64,000 bases of DNA from DALYLB01 sp964468345 (GTDB lineage Bacteria > Acidobacteriota > Blastocatellia > RBC074), in contig CAYXVZ010000020.1 of the NCBI GenBank assembly GCA_964468345.1, positions 1 through 64,000 on the forward strand, in the 5' to 3' direction. Shown piece by piece: positions 8,417 to 17,256 of the stretch. Within the stretch, counting starts at the first letter, position 1. Each line of letters starts with the position of its first letter. The position numbers and the translations under genes are program-made. Under the pieces are notes generated by a model, which was not told where the DNA came from, ran no database searches, and worked only from the letters and a program-made list of their open reading frames with translations.

Positions 8417-10213
8417 ATGCGTCAAAAATTTTTCATTCTTCTCCTTCTCTTTCTCTCGCTTTCCCCAATAACGAACGCGCAGGCGTCACAAGCCGCGCCG
8501 GCGGGCACAGGCTCCATTTCCGGCAAGGTCATGATGGGCGACCAGCCCGGAAGCGGCATTGTGGTCGTATTGTTGCCCGATCTCGCAAACCGCCGGCAAC
8601 CGGCCGGCCCGCAAGCTGAGCTCGCCAGCCCGCGCGCCATCACGGACGAGAAAGGGCAGTACCGGTTTGCCAATCTCGCGGCCGGCGCTTATCGAGTGAT
8701 CCTGCTGACGGAGACATACGTCGTAACCAGCGGCACGCCTCGCAGCGCGGGCATTCCCGTCAAACTATCCGAAGGACAAAACCTTGAAAACCAGGATTTC
8801 GCGATTGCGCGAGGCGGCGTTATTACGGGACGCGTAACGGATAATGCGGGAAGACCCGTGATCGCCGAACGCATCAACCTGTCGATGCTCAATGAGGCGG
8901 GCCAGGTGCAACCGCTCAACGGCGGGCCTCGCGCGGGCTTTGAAACCGATGATCGCGGAATCTATCGCATCTACGGTCTTTCCGCAGGGCGATATATCGT
9001 CAGCGCCGGCAATGATGCCGGCGGGCGCGGCCTCGGGCCCGGGCCGGGCCGCAGAATCCGCTATCCGAAGACCTTTTATCCGGAAGCGCAGGATCAATCC
9101 CAGGCGGAACCGGTCGAAGTCGCTTCCGGCGCCGTGACGGAAAACATCAACATTCGAATGGGCGCGCCGCTGAAAGCCTATGCCGTTCTCGGCCGCGCTG
9201 TCGATGCGGAAACGGGCGAGCCGGTCGCGGGCGTTTCGATCAGCGTGATGGCTAATCAACGAGGGCCCATGCCGGCCGGGAACAATAATGGCGTCAGCAA
9301 TCCCGAGGGGGAATTTCGCATCGCCGGCCTGCTGCCGGGCAAGTATTCGCTGACCGTTCGCACGAACAGCGTCACGACAGACGACGCGGGCGGCGTGGCT
9401 GTGATGGGCAGCGAGTTTTTCAGCGAGCCCGCGGCCTTTGAAATCAGCAGCGAAGATGCCACGGGCGTCGAACTCAAGGTTCATCGCGGCGCGAACATCA
9501 CGGGCGTGGTCGTGTTGGAGGGCGTGAATGATCCCGCCTTGCGCAGCAGGCTTGCCCAAATGCTCGTATCCGCCAATGTGCGCGCCGGAGGAGGCCAACA
9601 GGGGCAACAGGGACAGCGCGGCCCGGCGGCGGGCGGCGGGTCGGGCCGCTCAAGCATGGCTTCCATCGACGCGAATGGAAGCTTTCGCATTTCCGGCCTG
9701 TCGCAGGGCAACGTCCGCTTGAACATCAATGGCGGCGGCTTCGGCGGGCCGGGCGAATTCAAAATGCTCCGCATCGAACGCAACGGCGCGCCGCTCAATG
9801 GCGATCTGCCGATCGGCGCGGGCGAATCCATCGCGGGCATTCGCATCGTTCTGGGCCTCGGCTTCGGCGTAATCAACGGCCGCGTCCTCGTCGCGGGCGG
9901 AGCCCTGCCCGCGGGAATGCGCCTGTCCGTCACGGCGCGGTCTCTCAACTCCACCGGCGGAACGAACAACGGCGCCAATGCCCGCGTCGAATCCACCGGC
10001 GAATTTCGCATTGAGAACCTGTTGCCGGGAAGCTATGAAGTCCGCCTCCGTTCCAATGGCGGGGCCAATGGCGGGGGAGCGCGCAGAGCCGGCCGCGGAG
10101 CCGGCAACAACAACGGGGCCTTGCCCGCTTCCCTGCCCGAAGTTCGCGAAGTCGTCACCGTCACCAATGGCACACCGGCCAGCGTTACGCTTCGACTCAA
10201 TCTGGCGCAGTGA
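8417..10213 (+). CDS. Secreted carboxypeptidase-regulatory-like (Ig-like) repeat protein
   Basis: 598 residues from ATG 8417, chosen because it opens a clear signal peptide (MRQKFFILLLLFLSLSPI..NAQA); an upstream frame exists but overlaps the oxygenase. The mature protein holds about five beta-sandwich modules of the CarboxypepD_reg/SD-repeat B type, recognisable from G-x-(I/V)-(S/T)-G-(K/R)-V openings (SISGKVMMGDQ, GGVITGRVTDNAGRP, VLGRAVDAETGEPV, GFGVINGRVL) and closing motifs such as FANLAAGAYRV or IYGLSAGRYIV. Gly-rich linkers occur near 390-410 and 570-590. No enzyme domain is visible. Such proteins are abundant and exported in Acidobacteriota; adhesion or surface-layer roles are inferred. 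A related gene follows. Confidence 0.75.
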   Translation: MRQKFFILLLLFLSLSPITNAQASQAAPAGTGSISGKVMMGDQPGSGIVVVLLPDLANRRQPAGPQAELASPRAITDEKGQYRFANLAAGAYRVILLTETYVVTSGTPRSAGIPVKLSEGQNLENQDFAIARGGVITGRVTDNAGRPVIAERINLSMLNEAGQVQPLNGGPRAGFETDDRGIYRIYGLSAGRYIVSAGNDAGGRGLGPGPGRRIRYPKTFYPEAQDQSQAEPVEVASGAVTENINIRMGAPLKAYAVLGRAVDAETGEPVAGVSISVMANQRGPMPAGNNNGVSNPEGEFRIAGLLPGKYSLTVRTNSVTTDDAGGVAVMGSEFFSEPAAFEISSEDATGVELKVHRGANITGVVVLEGVNDPALRSRLAQMLVSANVRAGGGQQGQQGQRGPAAGGGSGRSSMASIDANGSFRISGLSQGNVRLNINGGGFGGPGEFKMLRIERNGAPLNGDLPIGAGESIAGIRIVLGLGFGVINGRVLVAGGALPAGMRLSVTARSLNSTGGTNNGANARVESTGEFRIENLLPGSYEVRLRSNGGANGGGARRAGRGAGNNNGALPASLPEVREVVTVTNGTPASVTLRLNLAQ

Positions 10214-10269
10214 GAATTCCCAATGCTTTAGGATTCACTATATCTGGTTTATTGAGATGATGAAAACAA

Positions 10270-10354
10270 AGGAGCGTACGGAAAAAACGGAACGGACGAA
10301 ATATTCTTCACGCTTTCGTTTGTTCCGTTTTTTCCGTTTGTTCCGTACGCTCCT
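10270..10354. repeat. Intergenic inverted repeat, ACGGAACGGAC word family
   Basis: The left arm (10270-10301) starts aggagcgtacgg and iterates cggaa words; the right arm (10314-10354) ends gttccgtacgctcct. It starts 56 bp after the stop of the preceding secreted protein gene. The same word family recurs at 35884-35952. An open frame passing through it into the next gene is an artefact of this repeat. Confidence 0.85.
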
Positions 10355-10406
10355 CTCCTCCTTTATTGCCCAATATGCACAGCGGGAAATCGATCAAAAA
10401 CGTTCT

Positions 10407-12122
10407 ATGGCCTATTTAATTGCTTTTCTCGCGATCTTCTTTTGTAACGCCCTCATTGCAGCTGCGCAGAATGCGCCGCCGCCCGTTCCCAAAACCATCA
10501 CGGGGCGCATTCTCGGCGAAGACGGCCAGCCGCTGAGCGCGGTCCCGGTCTTTCTGGTTCCGATTGCCCGCGGCGCCTTACCGGGGCGCTTCGCTTCCGG
10601 CCCGAATCAGGCGCTGACGGATGAAGAGGGCAACTTCGCATTCGATAACGTCGCAGCCGGTTCATACGGCATCTCCGCGTCCGTGCCCGGCTTCATCACG
10701 CTGCCGCCCGACGAAGAGAGCGGCGCGGGCATCTATCATCCCGGTGACACCATCCATCTCACGATGGTCAAGGGGGGCGTGATCACGGGCAAAGTCACCA
10801 ATGCCCGGGGCGAGCCGCTGACCGGCGTGCCGGTCAGCGCGATCCGCGTCGGCGGAGTCGAAGGCGAAGAGGATGGGTTCGCGCTTCCCACCGGTTTCGG
10901 CCGCAACTGGCGGACCGATGATCTCGGCGTGTATCGCATCTATGGCCTTGTGCCCGGTTCTTATGTCATTCAAGCCGGCGCTCGCAATCCGGGCGGGCCA
11001 AATTTTTCGATCGCCTCCAGCGAAGACGCGCCCACCTTTTATCCCTCGGCTCCGCGCGCAACCGCCGTTCCTGTTGCCATTCGACAGGGCCAGGAACTCA
11101 TCGGCATCGACATTCGGCTTCGCGGAGAAAAAGGACGATCGCTGAGCGGAAAGGTCATTGCAAAATCTTCGATGGAGACGAACCGTTTCACGGGCGTGCA
11201 GGTCAGCCTGTTTGCGGCCGATTCGGATTCGCTGGTCGCGACCACGTTTTCGCGAAACAATTCCGCCAATGCAAGCTTTGCGTTTTCGGGCATCGCCGAT
11301 GGCGAATATGACATTGTCGCGCGACAAAGCAATCCGCTGAATAGTGAAAGCGATTCCGCCTCCGCGCCGCGGCGGGTATCGATCCGCGGCGCCGATGTGA
11401 CGGGAATCGAACTCCCGTTGCTGCCGCTGGGCGCCATCAGCGGGCGCATCGTGATCGAACCGACTCCGAATCTTTCCTGCCCGAAACCCGCGCAGGCCGC
11501 CGTGCAGGAAGTTCTATTGCAGGCCGAGATCGAAGAAACGTCGCAACGCAAAAACCCGCTCAGCCCGCGGCGGCCTTCGGCGCCCAATAAAAATGGGGAG
11601 TTCACCATTCGCAATCTCGAACCGGGCCGCTATCGCCTGGGCCAGATTCTTCCCGATGAGAACTGGTATGTCCGCGAAATCCAAATCGACGCGCCCGCGG
11701 CGGCAACGGCAAGAAAGACGGCCGCGGCAACTCCCCTCAACGTGGCACGCAATGGCATTGCAATCAAAAGCGGTGAGAAGATCGGCGGCCTCCGAGTCTC
11801 CATCGCCGATGGCGCGGCCGGGATCAAGGGGAAAGTATCGAAGGAGAACGCCACGATCTTTCTGCTTCCCGCGGAAAAAGAGGCGGCCGACGATCTGCTT
11901 CGTTACCGGCAGGATGGCGCGGGCAGCGGCGGCGGCTTTCAATTCCTACATCTCGCGCCCGGCCGGTACTATCTGCTCGCCAAATCGGGAACTGTGGATC
12001 GGAATCGACTCTGGAATGCGACCTCGCGCACTGCGCTTCGCGCGGAAGCCGCCGCGGGTGGCATCACGATCGAGCTTCAACCATGCCAGCGAATACCGGA
12101 TTTTTCTCTGGCCGTGAAATGA
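10407..12122 (+). CDS. Secreted carboxypeptidase-regulatory-like repeat protein
   Basis: 571 residues from ATG 10407, which opens a signal peptide (MAYLIAFLAIFFCNALIAAAQ). Longer in-frame extensions run through the upstream hairpin and were rejected. Modules resemble those of the preceding gene: KTITGRILGEDGQPL, GGVITGKVTNARGEPL, YRIYGLVPGSYVIQAG, GRSLSGKVIAKSS, GAISGRIVIEPTP, FTIRNLEPGRYRLGQI. The paired motifs (GVITG and DDLGVYRIYGL) match the preceding gene closely, so the two are probably tandem paralogues. Surface or periplasmic location is inferred from the signal peptide; the function is unknown. Confidence 0.75.
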   Translation: MAYLIAFLAIFFCNALIAAAQNAPPPVPKTITGRILGEDGQPLSAVPVFLVPIARGALPGRFASGPNQALTDEEGNFAFDNVAAGSYGISASVPGFITLPPDEESGAGIYHPGDTIHLTMVKGGVITGKVTNARGEPLTGVPVSAIRVGGVEGEEDGFALPTGFGRNWRTDDLGVYRIYGLVPGSYVIQAGARNPGGPNFSIASSEDAPTFYPSAPRATAVPVAIRQGQELIGIDIRLRGEKGRSLSGKVIAKSSMETNRFTGVQVSLFAADSDSLVATTFSRNNSANASFAFSGIADGEYDIVARQSNPLNSESDSASAPRRVSIRGADVTGIELPLLPLGAISGRIVIEPTPNLSCPKPAQAAVQEVLLQAEIEETSQRKNPLSPRRPSAPNKNGEFTIRNLEPGRYRLGQILPDENWYVREIQIDAPAAATARKTAAATPLNVARNGIAIKSGEKIGGLRVSIADGAAGIKGKVSKENATIFLLPAEKEAADDLLRYRQDGAGSGGGFQFLHLAPGRYYLLAKSGTVDRNRLWNATSRTALRAEAAAGGITIELQPCQRIPDFSLAVK

Positions 12123-12171
12123 TTTGCCATAAATCACCCTTCAACTGTTCGCTTGGAATTTATCAGACATC

Positions 12172-12246
12172 AGACAGGAAAATAGACGACAGGAAAAATA
12201 TCCACATATCGATGTGATCATTTTCTTGTCGTTTTATTTTCCTGTC
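12172..12246. repeat. Intergenic inverted repeat, GACAGGAAAATA word family
   Basis: The left arm gacaggaaaatagacgacag is mirrored by tcgttttattttcctgtc on the right, with a smaller cacatatcgatgtg palindrome at the centre. It lies 49 bp after the preceding stop. The same family is seen at 38597-38668. Confidence 0.8.
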
Positions 12247-12368
12247 CGATCTCGATGAGAGATGTTTCCAGTTTGTTTCGTGCTCTCGTTTTCCCTCTCT
12301 TGTATGTTCCCTGGTTCTGCATAAAATCAATCCGAAATTTCCAGACCGATAATCCGAAGGAGCATTTT

Positions 12369-13396
<1,028 letters not shown>

Positions 13397-13400
<4 letters not shown>

Positions 13401-14890
13401 CTTCGAATTCCGCCGCCGCATACCGCATCATCTCGGGTGACACCTTCGACCTGCCGGACGTGTCGGCATTCCTCGATACCTTGAACAATCTGCGTTCACA
13501 CCCCGCGCGGCCGGTCCGCGAGTTGTTCGATGATTCGACGGACATCTTTCTGGCGCGCGCGCCGGGCCGATTGGATCTGATGGGAGGGATTGCGGACTAT
13601 TCGGGTTCGCTGGTGCTGCAATGGCCGATTCGCGAAGCGACCTTTGCAGCCGTCCAGCGTCGGACGGATCGAAAGTTATCCATCATCAGCCTCTCGAAAG
13701 ATGCGTCGCGGGAGATCGACTTCGAAATCGAATTGGCAGCGTTCGAACCGGATGGCGCGCCGATCGACTATGAGGCTGCGCGCGCGCTGCTTTCGCGGGA
13801 CCGCACCCGTTCTTGGGCGGCGTATGCTGCCGGCGCCTTTCCGGTATTGATGCGGGAATGCGGCGCGCGCTTTCCGCAGGGCGCGAACATCCTGATCTCC
13901 TCCGAAGTTCCCGAAGGCAAGGGTGTGAGTTCCTCCGCGGCGATTGAGGTAGCCGTGATGAGCGCGCTGGCGGCGGCCTATGATCTTTCGATCCCGCCCC
14001 GCGAAATGGGACTGCTCTGCCAGAAAATCGAGAACCTGGTCGTCGGCGCGCCCTGCGGCGTGATGGACCAAATGACCTCGTCGTGCGGCCATGCCAATCA
14101 CCTCCTGGCACTGCTCTGCCAGCCCGCCGAATTGCAGGGCCGCATCATCCTTCCCGAAGATCTTGCGATCTGGGGCATCGATTCCGGAGTCCGACACTCT
14201 GTTGGCGAAGGCGATTACGGCTCGGTGCGCATCGGCGCCTTTATGGGCTATCGAATCATCGCCGGCCTTGCGGGTCTGCCGATCACTGCGCGGTCCCCGC
14301 GCGGCGTTCTGACCATGGACGATCAATTGTGGCGGGGCTTTCTGGCCAACCTCTCGCCCGCCGAATTCGAAAGCGTCTATGCGCCGCGACTGCCCGCGCA
14401 AATCATAGGCGCGGACTTTCTCGCTCGTTATGAAGGAACCACCGATCCGGTCACGCAGATCGATCCGAAACGCACCTACAATGTGCTTTCCCCCACTCGC
14501 CATCCGGTCTATGAAAATTTTCGCGTTCGCGCCTTTGCCGAAATTTTGCAGGGCAAAGAAAGCGAGCGCCGCAACGAACTGCTCGGTGAGCTGATGTATC
14601 AATCGCATCAGAGTTATTCCACCTGCGGACTGGGCTCGCAGGGCACTGACCTGCTGGTCGATCTGGTGCGGAAAGAAGGCTCGAGGCACGGTCTATACGG
14701 CGCGAAGATCACGGGCGGCGGCAGCGGCGGCACGGTGGCCATTCTCGGGCAAAAGGACGCCGGCGAAACCATCGAGCGCGTGGCGCAGGCCTATGCCAGC
14801 GCCAGCGGAAAACGACCGTATCTCTTTTCTGACTCCTCTCCCGGCAGCGCCGCCTTTGGCCATCTTCATCTGCGACGGGCGGAGGAGTAA
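13397..14890 (+). CDS. L-arabinokinase-like GHMP kinase
   Basis: 497 residues, starting within the stop of the phosphatase-like gene. The GHMP signature is present: an APGRLDLMGGIADYSG substrate-binding opening, the ATP-binding loop PEGKGVSSSAA and the C-terminal motif TGGGSGGT. The stretch VGAPCGVMDQM, WGIDSGVRHSVG and YGSVRIGAFMG closely recalls, from memory, the kinase half of plant ARA1 (L-arabinokinase) more than galactokinase (GalK). It would phosphorylate L-arabinose or a related sugar at C1 using ATP. Plant ARA1 is a fusion with a glycosyltransferase-like domain; here there is no such fusion, but the N-terminus has about 45 extra residues. The sugar assignment should be treated as probable. 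Confidence 0.8.
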
Positions 14891-14895
14891 CTTTT

Positions 14896-14927
14896 CCTGG
14901 GTACGCACGCGTCCCCGCGTGCTATCT
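14896..14927 (+). repeat. GTACGCACGCGTCCCCGCGT repeat, copy 1 (opposite orientation)
   Basis: This copy reads cctgggtacgcacgcgtccc and continues to gtgctatct. Three further copies in inverted orientation follow within 400 bp, so copy 1 can pair with any of them. It begins 6 bp after the kinase stop. Confidence 0.85.
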
Positions 14928-14983
14928 ATAAATGCGGCGAAGCCTTCCTCTGTTCCGCTCGTTAACTGCGACACGTTCAAGAG

Positions 14984-15154
14984 AAAAAATGGATCGCTTC
15001 GCGGGCTTTTCAGATAGCACGCGGGGACGCGTGCGTACCCAGGGGGCGGCGAAGCGTTCTTTTTTTACCGCTTGTAGCTCCTGCTGATTCAAAAGAAATA
15101 ATGGATCGCTTCGCGGGCTTTTCAGATAGCACGCGGGGACGCGTGCGTACCCAG
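14984..15154 (-). repeat. GTACGCACGCGT repeat, copies 2 and 3
   Basis: Copy 2 (14984-15047) and copy 3 (15099-15154) share a unit of about 55 bp: tggatcgcttcgcgggcttt, then cagatagcacgcggggacgc, then gtgcgtaccca. Between them lie about 50 bp that contain no gene. The string of identical units is the likely cause of the scaffold gap that follows. Confidence 0.85.
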
Positions 15155-15254
15155 NNNNNNNNNNNNNNNNNNNNNNNNNNNNNNNNNNNNNNNNNNNNNN
15201 NNNNNNNNNNNNNNNNNNNNNNNNNNNNNNNNNNNNNNNNNNNNNNNNNNNNNN
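15155..15254. other. Assembly gap (100 Ns)
   Basis: Exactly 100 N bases, flanked on both sides by the same repeat unit. The true length and content are unknown; more repeat copies or a gene could be missing. Open frames spanning it are meaningless. Confidence 1.
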
Positions 15255-15309
15255 TCGCTTCGCGGGCTTTTCAGATAGCACGCGGGGACGCGTGCGTACC
15301 CAGGGGGCG
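15255..15309 (-). repeat. GTACGCACGCGT repeat, copy 4
   Basis: After the gap the sequence resumes inside the same unit (tcgcttcgcgggcttttcag) and continues through gcacgcggggacgcgtgcgt to cccaggggg. It matches copies 2 and 3 base for base over most of its length. Confidence 0.85.
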
Positions 15310-15429
15310 ACGCGATTACACGGAAAGATGCCATTGTGCGCGTCATCGTGTCACTCAAAAGCCCTTTATTTACTGGGTATTTTTCACCACCAGTAACCCA
15401 TCGTTACACTTAGCGCACTTTTTGTGACT

Positions 15430-15444
15430 TGGCACTGTGCTTGC
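15430..15444 (+). promoter_or_regulatory. Sigma-54 (RpoN) -24/-12 promoter
   Basis: TGGCAC-TGTGC-TTGC matches the consensus TGGCACN5TTGC at every defined position with the correct GG-to-GC spacing. It lies about 96 bp upstream of the ATG at 15540, and a gtaaccc...gttac dyad sits about 45 bp further upstream. Two NtrC-type activators are encoded in this window. The call is sequence-based only. Confidence 0.75.
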
Positions 15445-15539
15445 GTTTGTATCCCGCGAAATAGACGGCCCCCATGTTTCATCCCCCAACCTGCATTTGG
15501 TTACTCACTTTATTCGACGAATATTGAAGGAGATGATTC

Positions 15540-17009
15540 ATGGCGAAGACTTTGTTCATGAAGGGCGCCGTTCTCTGCCTTGCGGCGATGATTTTCAGCG
15601 GAACTGTGCGGGCGCGAACGGAGCATATGAGAATCTATCGAGAAGATCCTTTCGCAAAAGAGGAATACCAGAAAGACTGTTCCATCTGTCATGCCAACGA
15701 AGATGACAAAGCGGAACTGAACGATTTCGGCAAGGCATTCAGAAAAGAGGAATACACAATCACGCCTGAGCTGCGAAAGAAATTCAGCACCTATTTCAGC
15801 GCGGAAAACGGCTCTGCTGATGCCGCAAAACCCGCCAAAGAAAAAGAAAAGGAAAACAAGCAGACTGAAAAAACGGCGAGCAGCAAGAGCCAATCGACAA
15901 GGGAATTTCTGAAATCCCTGCTCGGCGCAAACTATAAAATTGTCGTTCCGGCGCGCAACGGACTGGTTGCCGGCAAGGGAGACGCGGGAAAAACCCGGGC
16001 TGCGGCCGCTGTCGAGGGAAGCGTGGAAACCTCCGCTCCCGCGCCGGCTGCATCGGAAGAAATTGTGGTCGAGCATAAAGGCAAGCGCTATCGCGTGAAC
16101 ACCAAAGACAAAACGATGACGGAAATTCCTTCCGACACGATGATCGCCAGCGTCGGCACGGAATCCACGACGACCGCTGATCAGAAGACATCGAAAGCAG
16201 CCGCGATCGATCCGAAGAAGAAAGAGAAACCTAAATATTATCGGCAGGCGGACGTTCGCCTGATCAACCTGCCGACGCCGATTGCGTTTCCCAAGGGCTC
16301 GCTTTGGAATGATTACACCCATCGATGGCCGATCAGCGATGTGACGAGCGCGTCGACGCTCTATGGCCTCGATACGATGGCCATTCCCGCCTTTGGCTTT
16401 ATTTACGGCGTGACCAATCGAATCCACGTCGGCGCCTATCGCGCGCCGACGGATTACGGGCGCCCCATTCAATTGCTGGCGGGCATCGGCCTGCTCAATG
16501 AGCAAAAGGGCAATCCCTTTTCTCTCATGGCCCGCGTGGGCATCGAAGGCCGGGATAATTTCAAGCGGAACTTCACGACGAGTTTTGAAATCTCCGCGGC
16601 GAAAAGCATCACGAGATTTGTTCAGATCTATGCGACCCCGACAATCTCGCTCGGAGATCGCCCATACAACGTTGACCCGCAGGAAAACGCTCCGGGCGTT
16701 ACGGCATATGCAATGGGACTGGGAGCAACCGTACAGATCCGGCCCTCCGTCTCGCTGATGGCCGAGGCCAATTACCGGTTGAATGAAGAATCCCGGTACA
16801 TCTCCGGATCGCGCGGCATACGCCGTCCCGTGGTCGGTTTCGGCGTGCAGAAAACAGGCGCATCGCGCCGGCACGCATACAGCCTCACCTTCAGCAATGG
16901 CGGCGGCACAACCATGTCGGAACGTTCCCAGACAGTAGGACTGCAAGGACGCGACGATACTTTGCGAGGGTTGACAATCGGATTCAATCTGACACGACGA
17001 ATTTTTTAG
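15540..17009 (+). CDS. Secreted CxxCH-motif protein with C-terminal DUF5777-like beta-barrel
   Basis: 489 residues; AAGGAGATG precedes the ATG. A signal peptide (MAKTLFMKGAVLCLAAMIFSGTVRA) is followed at about residues 55-59 by CSICH, a single c-type heme attachment motif in an otherwise cytochrome-like segment. A charged, K/E- and A-rich linker (about 90-230) leads to a C-terminal region of alternating strands (VRLINLPTPIAFPKGSLWND, YGVTNRIHVGAYRAP, LTIGFNLTRRIF) that looks like a DUF5777-type outer-membrane barrel ending in an aromatic residue. Function is unknown; an outer-membrane protein with one heme is an inference. The gene is preceded by the strongest sigma-54 promoter in the window. 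Confidence 0.7.
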   Translation: MAKTLFMKGAVLCLAAMIFSGTVRARTEHMRIYREDPFAKEEYQKDCSICHANEDDKAELNDFGKAFRKEEYTITPELRKKFSTYFSAENGSADAAKPAKEKEKENKQTEKTASSKSQSTREFLKSLLGANYKIVVPARNGLVAGKGDAGKTRAAAAVEGSVETSAPAPAASEEIVVEHKGKRYRVNTKDKTMTEIPSDTMIASVGTESTTTADQKTSKAAAIDPKKKEKPKYYRQADVRLINLPTPIAFPKGSLWNDYTHRWPISDVTSASTLYGLDTMAIPAFGFIYGVTNRIHVGAYRAPTDYGRPIQLLAGIGLLNEQKGNPFSLMARVGIEGRDNFKRNFTTSFEISAAKSITRFVQIYATPTISLGDRPYNVDPQENAPGVTAYAMGLGATVQIRPSVSLMAEANYRLNEESRYISGSRGIRRPVVGFGVQKTGASRRHAYSLTFSNGGGTTMSERSQTVGLQGRDDTLRGLTIGFNLTRRIF

Positions 17010-17082
17010 AGACAGAGCAAATTCCCAATCCTGCCGCTCTAACCCCCTTCATTGCCCATATCGTGCTCCATTGTTTTTCTCG

Positions 17083-17211
17083 TGCGAACGAGCGGGGCGA
17101 AGCTTTGCCTTCTTCCGGCATCTCCTCGTTCGCAACGTCGGTGCTGCCGGCGCAGCGGGATCTCACTCATTCCTTGCGCCTTTCAGGGCAGCGGCCCATG
17201 CCGCCGGCAGC
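17083..17211. repeat. Two consecutive inverted repeats upstream of the 17257 gene
   Basis: tgcgaacgag (17083-17092) is exactly complementary to ctcgttcgca (17125-17134), and gctgccggcg (17143-17152) to cgccggcagc (17202-17211). The two hairpins lie back to back, 45-170 bp before the start codon, in a region without genes. They could be a leader structure or a degraded mobile repeat. Confidence 0.6.
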
Positions 17212-17256
17212 CCTTCACAGCCGAGTTCCAATTTCCGAATGGAAGGAAGGATGTAG

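Noticed and set aside
9978..10406. Upstream extension of the 10407 gene frame
   Set aside because: The extension runs back through the ACGGAACGGAC hairpin and over the end of the previous gene in another frame; the signal peptide begins at 10407.
12255..12368. ATG at 12255 as start of the IMPase-like gene
   Set aside because: It would begin next to the hairpin and give an atypical hydrophobic leader; the TTG at 12369 has a strong AAGGAG.
15101..15427. Open frame spanning the N run
   Set aside because: It consists of repeat units and unknown bases, so it has no coding meaning.
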